The translations under genes and the position numbers were made by a program. Of a stretch of 64,000 nucleotides of DNA, positions 57,852-64,000 are shown one piece after another. The stretch's first letter is position 1. The number at the start of each line of letters is the position of its first letter. This DNA comes from Otatea glauca. Taxonomy: Eukaryota; Streptophyta; Magnoliopsida; Poales; Poaceae. Below the pieces are notes generated by a model, which did not search any database, was not told the DNA's origin, and was given only the letters and a program-made list of their open reading frames with translations. The DNA is taken from NCBI GenBank assembly GCA_036346275.1, contig CM070723.1, forward strand, positions 29,518,176-29,582,175, given 5' to 3'.

Positions 57852-58610
57852 CTTTCCGGCAACGCTTTGGCCCTAACTTCGCACGAATCTGGACGAGAAG
57901 ACCCTGGCGCACTCAAAAACAACCTCGGCTTCGACCAACTCGCAATGGAGGGGAAGATCGCGAGCTCGAGTTCCTCTGGCAAACTCCTATGACCAAACCG
58001 CGATGACTTGGGCTTAAAAGACTTGGGCGAAACGAGCGGCTCAACACAAGGAACATCGGACGGGGGTTCATATAGCTTATAAAGCCTCGGGCGCCGTAAT
58101 CAAGTCAAAAACCTAAACTAATGCGGCGGCGGATCTGAATCCTAGTTCGGATCAGCAACGGCGGAGATGACACAATTCGGCCATCCACGTGGCAAGTATC
58201 CAGCAACGATGACACTAGGGTTCGGAACGGCCACATGGGCTGCATAGGCGGATCACGGCCGGGCTGACACAACAAAGAAATGGGCTAGGCCTTTAGGGTT
58301 TCGGCCCACAACTATTTATCGATTTTGAAATGTTTTCAAAATAAAATAATTCCAATAATTCATTTAATCCAAAATAAATAGCATAAAATCAGAACAATTC
58401 TAGGAAAATTCTAAAAAATATTTGAGACATTTAGAAATTAAATAAAATATTGTTGACAAAAGTTTATATAAACTTTACGCTTATTTAAATATTATTTATA
58501 AAAGGCTTAATTCAAAATGCACATTAAAATTCCAAATAAATTCTAGAAAATTCCTAAAATTTATAAATAACAATATTAATTTAATAAAAATAAAAAATTG
58601 GGATGTTACA
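57852..58610 (-). repeat. Truncated Gypsy LTR fragment
   Basis: The minus strand starts TGTAACATCCC at 58610, is AT-rich, then GC-rich with TTTATAA at 58077-58083, and stops abruptly near 57852. The layout equals the first 750 bp of the solo LTR at 17958-21135. It directly abuts broken Angela RT. Confidence 0.75.
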
Positions 58611-58990
58611 TGCCATTGGGTTGGAGCCGAGGGTGTGCATCTGAGATAGACAAAGGGTGGCAGCCGCAGCATCATCTGGCAGGAAGAAGGGGAATGGTTG
58701 TATGATTGAATGCTACCCGAATTGGGTGTTTGTGGCACACGGTGTGGATGTTGAGGTGTGGACGTAGGTGGAATTGGCACCAGAGCCTAGTGGGAAGAAG
58801 GTGATGAGGAGGAATTGGGTGGGGAATGAGCCATCCATGTTGACAGCAGGCAGTGAGGAGGGGGCAAAGGAGAAGGCCAAGTTTGTGAGATGGGCCTTCG
58901 GAGGCAGCAGGATGGCATTGGTTAGGGCTCATAAATGGTCCATCAAGGTGTGGGATAGTTCTCCAGCGGTAATATCTATCAACCCCTGAA
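58611..58990 (+). pseudogene. Unidentified gene-like fragment
   Basis: A plus-strand frame with one TAG reads NWVFVAHGVDVEVWT, then VELAPEPSGKKVMRRNWVG, EEGAKEKAKFVRWAFGG and KWSIKVWDSSPAV, stop at about 58987. Amino-acid composition and GC content look like real coding sequence, and the two VW-D/T endings would fit beta-propeller blades. I do not recognise the family. A GT dinucleotide after SSPA (about 58969) could be a splice donor. It may be an exon of the host gene that ends at 61280, or a captured fragment. Confidence 0.4.
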
Positions 58991-60176
58991 TAGAGGAAGA
59001 AGACTATATACCTAATATAGTTTCAATTGCTGTTCTTGTTCATCTATACATGTAGTTTTCTGCGTCGTTATATGACGTATCCTAGAGAGTTAGATTCTTG
59101 AATGCAATGCCTGAAAGATATGAGATGATTTCACTAATAAGGAACACAGTTTGCGTTTTCTCATTATGTGATCTGCATAACTTTGTGATTATCCTCGGAA
59201 AAAAGCAATTATATCATTGAGTAAATCCCTTTTAAGCAAACCCGAAACAGAGTAACATTTGTCAGCCAGAAGTAGCTTAGTTCCTTTGTGTAACTGAGGT
59301 ATTCATTTTGACTCTTGAAAATCTAACTTCCCAAAAGAAATATGTAAATTGATCAAATAATCTTACATGGAGATTTGATTAATGGCCTCTAGAAGCTCAT
59401 CACATTTCCAGCAGGGCCTCTAGGTGTGATCCAATAATCCAATATGGCATCATTCGAACAACTTAACCTAACATGCGCAAGGCTAGACTGAATGTGGTAG
59501 TTAGGAATTAGGATAGAACAGAGGGGGTTCAACTCTCCTTGGCCAGAGCCTCGAGCCCTCGAAGCTCAAAATGGACAAGGATTGATAATTTTCATTTTCT
59601 GGAATTTGATTAAGGAGTTTGAACTGATAGATGCCAAAATTTTATATTTCCAGCAGGTTCCAAAAAAATAGATATCAAATTTCGTCCTGATTTATCTTAA
59701 ACTGGATTGATTCTAGTCATTGGAACGGATTTGATGACTCAGATCAACAACTAAAAGTCTAAAACCCCACTAACATCTTTCAATTGACCTCCCGAACTAC
59801 CAGTAAGTTCCATCTGAGTGTCTAATTGGGGGAAATCGAGGCTTACGATGAAACGGAGTGCAAAACAACCTAAATACAGTTTTTATGCTCCCTAACTCAT
59901 TCCGGTATGCATTATCAATCTGTCCGAGTCTCCATTCGGAGGAAATCGTGGCGTGAGATGAAACAGAGTGCAAAACAACTCGAATCGACTTCTTATGCTC
60001 CCTGAGTTTTATAGGTAGAAAAATAGGTTTGAGAATATTAGATGATTCATTGGCGTTCCTATTCAGCTCACTACTTTGTGATCAAATCATTTGTTAGCTA
60101 AACGCACTCAGCCTTTTGCATTTCTTGTATAATATAGCATTATATACAATAAGCTACATTCCTATTGTTTCTACTT
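58991..60176. other. Intergenic or intronic sequence
   Basis: No coding sequence. The only structure is a pair of diverged direct repeats at 59809-60018. Confidence 0.4.
59809..60018. repeat. Diverged direct repeat, about 116-bp period
   Basis: 59809-59904 and 59925-60018 share GAAATCG, GATGAAAC, GAGTGCAAAACAAC and TTATGCTCCCT in the same order. Confidence 0.7.
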
Positions 60177-60179
60177 TAA

Positions 60180-60894
60180 GGCTTTCTTTGTTTCGGCTTT
60201 TTCACCGGTTTAAAAGCAAAAAAGCAAAAGTCGAAACAAACGACTGACTTTTAAGACAAGCTTAAAAAAACCTAAAGCCTCCATATAACTATAAGCCAAA
60301 AGCCAGGTGAGAGATGCTTTTTTGGGTTTTTCTGGGATGAAATAACACGTTGCCACTCGAAGTCTCCAAAATTACTCACCAAATGCCATCATATATAAAC
60401 TCAAGAATCCTTCTCTCATCTCCTCATTTCTCCTCCTCTCTCTTTCCCCTGTGCCGACATGCTTTCTCCCTCCGCCGCTTCGGTCTCTGCCGTCTCCGAC
60501 CTCCTCTCTCCTCCGTTGTCCCCAACCTCCTTCCTCCTCTGCCAATCCGAATCCGGCGTGGCGCGGGTTGAGGCGGCCGGACCCGAGGGTGGAGCAGTGG
60601 GAGGCTGTAGGGTCCGGGCATGGCACAGGTGGAGCTGAACGGATCCAGTCGTAACGCGGCAGGAGGCGGTTAGATCCAGCGTGGCGCAGGAGGAGGCGGC
60701 CAGACCTAAGGGTGGAACGGCGAGAGGCAACAGGAGGTGGCCGGATCAAAAATCTACACCATCCAACTCATCAAAAAGCCAAGATGCCAAACAGCATGTC
60801 TTGACTTAAAAGCAGACGGCTTAAAAGCTCGTTAAGCCAAAAAAACTAACTTTAAACCAAAAGCCAAAAAGCCTAAACCGAAACAAACAGAACC
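60180..60894. mobile_element. Tourist-like (PIF/Harbinger-type) element with GC-rich insert
   Basis: Ends GGCTTTCTTTGTTTCGG (left) and CCGAAACAAACAGAACC (right, reverse complement GGTTCTGTTTGTTTCGG), flanked by TAA at 60177-60179 and 60895-60897. The subterminal parts are also inverted (AGCAAAAAAGCAAAAG and CTTTTGGCTTTTTGG types). The interior 60410-60740 is GC-rich, with C-rich pyrimidine tracts on the plus strand and minus-strand frames without a recognisable product; it may be a captured gene piece. No transposase. Confidence 0.7.
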
Positions 60895-61090
60895 TAAAAA
60901 ATATTGTCATCTTTCAAAATTATATTTTTACTAAAACTGCAATGTCCATCGCAGAAAAAAATGCAAACTGATTTTTAGGGGTTTTGAGAGACCCTACTTG
61001 TGAAGTCCTGCAAGCTGTAGTTTTCCTAGCATTGTGGTGAAATCAGATATTTTTCGTAGTGATCTTATTGTTTAATAGTCTTGTTCTTAG

Positions 61091-61280
61091 TGATCTTATT
61101 GCTGAATCTCTGGCAGCTGGACGCTTGACGGATTTGCAGTACATTCTGACTACGCAGGTGAGTGAAAATCCTGCATCATACTTTGTATCCTGGCACTTTA
61201 AATTGTTAGATTGGTGTCTTCTTCAGATACACCCCTCTAGGCTGTTCGACGCGTGGATGGTAACTGTTTTGAACTGCTGA
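61091..61280 (+). CDS. 3' end of an unidentified host gene (last two exons)
   Basis: Exon 61091-61157 follows an acceptor (TTGTTCTTAG) and encodes DLIAESLAAGRLTDLQYILTTQ (22 residues). A 69-bp intron (GTGAGT...TTCTTCAG, 61158-61226) joins it in phase 0 to IHPSRLFDAWMVTVLNC and a TGA at 61278-61280. Clean splice signals, sensible protein and a downstream polyadenylation signal support a real gene end. Upstream exons are not evident for certain; 58611-58990 on the same strand is a candidate, with the MITE then lying in an intron. I do not recognise the protein. Confidence 0.5.
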
Positions 61281-61552
61281 GCCGTCGAGATCTGATCGTC
61301 TTCGAGTGCCTGGTGGAAGCAGCTTCGGACCAACCAAATAGGCGCTGAGACATGAACTCGCCTTGAGAAATTGAAGGCTGATGTCCATACACTGTGCCCA
61401 GGAAGGCGAAACCATATGCGTCTGTGTGATGCTTCTGTACATTGTGTTGAAGATATCCGAGAGGTGTGAAGGATTCCGTTGCAGAAGCTTGGCTTACCAG
61501 GCCCTTGCACACTTTTTTTTCTTTTTTGCAAATCTGGTCATATGCAAATAAA
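61281..61552 (+). terminator. 3' UTR and polyadenylation signal
   Basis: About 270 bp of mixed-composition sequence after the stop codon, a T-rich tract (61512-61528) and AATAAA at 61547-61552. Confidence 0.5.
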
Positions 61553-61570
61553 ATTGGAATAATGATTCTC

Positions 61571-61822
61571 TCTCCAACCGTCAAAGTAGCGGCAGGTGAC
61601 ACATATCACACGCCGTGTCCATGTACCACGGCAACAGTTTTGGGGTCACCCGCGACAGGAGAGGTGACGCACTATCCCAGGTCAGCAGTAACTTGCCGTT
61701 GTTCTTGGCTCGATAGAGGCCTACTGCCACGGTGCCCTAGTGTGGCACCTCTCCTGCCACGATAGACCTAGAGCTACTGCGGTCGGTTAGGGTGACCGGT
61801 GTTAGTTGTGATCTTGGCTAAC
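61571..61822. other. Short intergenic sequence
   Basis: No coding signal; moderately GC-rich, with repeated GCCAC/GTGGC and GGTGAC words. Confidence 0.4.
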
Positions 61823-62257
61823 TGTCAGATCCGAAATTTTGGGGTAAGGCCGACTCATGCCTTATGCGCTTTGATCGGGAGCAATCTCAACCTGAAAAAT
61901 TGGTTAGGTCCCGATAGCTAGCGCCAAAATAAAAGGAGGAAGAGGCTGGCACTCAAATTGATAAGAAAATCTTGAGTTAGCTGTCTTCCAATAATCATCC
62001 GATCTGAGTTTGGCGCTGAAGCTACCGAAGGCCTTCACCATCACCGTGAGGATCACAGCTCCCAGTTTTCTTCATCGCGCATCAGAGGCTTAGTGCTCCT
62101 TCTTCATCGACCGAACAACCGACCAAGAACCCTAATGGCATTCGCTTCCTCTTCACCGGGTCAGTGAACTCATCTAATGCTTATTTCCGCAAAATTATTT
62201 CTGTGATCATGTTCTTAGACTAGCTAATGGTTTAAGTATTAGTTTTTTTATCTAACA
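61823..62257 (+). repeat. 5' LTR of a further LTR element
   Basis: 435 bp, TGTCAGATCC to TATCTAACA, followed after two bases by a PBS. A weak TATA-like AAATAAAAGG lies near 61927-61936. The partner LTR is outside the window. Confidence 0.75.
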
Positions 62258-62259
62258 TT

Positions 62260-62271
62260 TGGTATCAGAGC
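62260..62271 (+). other. Primer-binding site (tRNA-iMet type)
   Basis: TGGTATCAGAGC two bases after the LTR end. Confidence 0.9.
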
Positions 62272-64000
62272 AGTGCTAGTCTAATCTTGATCCTATTAAG
62301 CCCGGATTAGTCTCGGTTTTGGCCTTGTGTTCATTGGTTAAGGGTCGGTTCGGAGTTCTTTTGGCTCGGTTAGCATTGAGAAGGAGAGGATTCGAACCCT
62401 ATTTCCAAAATCCAGAAAACCCTAGATCCCAAAACCCCAAGTCCCAAACCCTAAGTCCCAATTTTGTCCCCAAATCAAGCAAATCCTAAAGTCTAAGCAG
62501 GGGGTTTTGATGCTTACCTTGCCGGTGCGCCTCTTGGTTCGCTCGATCGCCGACTGCTCGCGTGCGTGCGTCGTCGCACCTTCCTTGTGGCCGCTCTTGG
62601 CACCTCGCCTCCGCACGGGGAGCGCTGCCTCAGCTCTGCCGCGTGCAGCGCACCATCGATCGCTTGCTTGCTCGCCTTGCAGCGCTGCTGCGTCGTCGGC
62701 CTCTCTTCGCTTTACCCGTGCGTTGCGGATTTTTGGAGGAGGTGAAGCCAAATGGGATTAGGGTTAGGTTTCCTCGCCGCGTGTGTTTTGCTCCGATCCG
62801 GAGAGATCTAGGCCGTCAGTTCGGATCGACGGCCATCGCTTCCGCTCCGCGTTCATGGTCTGGGTCGCGCGCCTGAGTGGGTTGCGCCCGCGCGTGGGCT
62901 GCTCGCGGCTGAGCTCGGCGTGGGCTGCGCGAATGAGTTTCGGGCTACACCAGCGCAGCTGGGCCGCAAGTTTTGGTTGGGCCGGCTTTATTTGTTTATG
63001 GGTTGTTTTTGTTGATTTGGATGTACAGTGTTTTAGCTTATTTTAATTTATTTCATTCAGTCTTTTAATTATAGCTATAAGCATTGTTAATTGTTATTTC
63101 TTGGGCATTAATGTTATGAGTAATTTCATGATTAATTTTTGGGCTTTAATTAATTTCAATGCATATTCTTATGATTAATGTTGTTCCTCTTTATGCACTG
63201 CAATAATTAATGTCAATTGCCCAGTAATAATGCATCATTTTATACACCTTTTGGTTAATGTTTAGTTGCCCTAAGTGATACAATTATGATAATCGAGGAA
63301 TGCACAAATTTATTAAAAATTTTATGGCCTGTCATGATTAAGTTTGTCTCAAATCAAAATAGAACCAACGGAAATTTTTGATTTGGGACTATAACCAAGT
63401 TTTGGACATTAATATACTTAAGTGTTGACTTTTCATGGTTGTATTTCGACCAAAGTTGTTTATAATCATGAATTGTCAAAATTTATTGCCCACTAATGAA
63501 ATGTTTTAGATCCTAAACCATGCATTATTTATGAGCCCATCTTTGGGCATAAGTTTTAAGCTGGTTTATGGATGTTTTCTTAGATAGGCCAGAAATAACG
63601 CTTTAGTGCATTCCAGGAATAAGCTAAGATGGGATTAGTTAAGTATTATGTTTCTACCTGAGTTGTTTATATTTCCACAAATGTTACAATTTCTTATGCC
63701 CTAAATTATGAGCTTAAGTTTTTCCCTTATTTTCAATTAGCATTTAATTTACTGCTCATTAATCATTAATTGTTTACGCTTCCGCAAATAAGTACTTGAT
63801 GTCTAATGCTTAGTAATTTTGATCATGTGATTAATTGTCTCTTATTAATATTCTGCTTTGAGACAATGTGATTATGATTAATTAAATTCTTCATGACTAT
63901 ATATTGACCAACGTCTTTTATGGGTTATGTGATATTTAATTAGTTCTCATGTTAATTAGTTATTGAGTCTTTTCAGGCATTTATATGATAAAGGCTACAT
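62272..64000 (+). mobile_element. Leader of the LTR element running off the window
   Basis: 62272-62990 is GC-rich; 63000-64000 is AT-rich with many TTAATT words. No gag frame has begun by the window end, so the leader is at least 1.7 kb. Clade unknown. Confidence 0.55.

Noticed and set aside
60372..60749. Several overlapping Arg/Pro-rich frames on both strands
   Set aside because: GC-rich interior of the Tourist-like element; no frame shows a recognisable protein.
61206..61602. Minus-strand frames of about 80-120 codons
   Set aside because: Shadows opposite the 3' exon and 3' UTR of the plus-strand gene end.
62400..62470. CCCTAA-like words (AAACCCTAAG, AACCCTAGA), possible interstitial telomere
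   Set aside because: Irregular spacing and only a few copies; such words are common in plant leaders.
1..64000. tRNA or rRNA genes
   Set aside because: No cloverleaf or rRNA-like sequence seen; the TGGTATCAGAGC matches are retroelement primer-binding sites.

Overview
The window reads as an intergenic block of a monocot, most likely grass, nuclear genome that is almost wholly LTR retrotransposons inserted into one another. The clades seen (SIRE and Angela/BARE-type Copia, Tekay-like and Tat-type Gypsy with GC-rich promoter-bearing LTRs, a Tourist-like and a Stowaway-like DNA element) point to Poaceae; the species cannot be told. No complete functional host gene is present. The only convincing host coding sequence is the two-exon 3' end of an unidentified gene at 61091-61280.

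Layout. 1-37167 is one decayed SIRE-clade Copia element (+ strand). It is split by (a) a Tekay-like Gypsy element (936-15447, - strand), itself split inside its reverse transcriptase by a gag-only non-autonomous LTR element (5356-11193); (b) a solo Gypsy LTR (17958-21135, perfect 5-bp target duplication); and (c) a second solo LTR of that family (22345-36806), which is split by a Tat-type Gypsy element (22730-34618), whose gag holds an Angela-type solo LTR (23939-25298). 37168-40462 is old unclassified sequence with a Stowaway-like MITE, an LTR fragment and an exon-like GC-rich stretch. 40463-57851 is an Angela-type Copia element with a SIRE solo LTR in its leader and a composite of two truncated minus-strand Gypsy elements (46909-57285) between integrase and reverse transcriptase. 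57852-58610 is a Gypsy LTR fragment. 58611-61570 is relatively host-like (gene fragments, one MITE, a 3' UTR). 61823-64000 is the 5' LTR and leader of another LTR element that runs off the window.

Most interesting content. The Tat element carries, antisense to its own pol, a decayed four-exon gene with clear splice sites whose product combines a plant-mobile-domain-like region with a C-terminal coiled coil. The same element is strongly enriched in GCCGAT/ATCGGC on both strands, in coding, antisense and LTR sequence. The minus-strand SIRE solo LTR at 51653-54484 has ten exact copies of a nonamer, each flanked by a different inverted repeat, so that each forms a hairpin with an identical ACACA loop. 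The Tekay-like LTRs share a palindrome plus a run of hairpins. The gag-only element ends in an inverted copy of its own 3' part yet is flanked by an 8-bp direct repeat.

All motif counts were made by eye; clade names rest on domain order and motif recognition, not on database searches.
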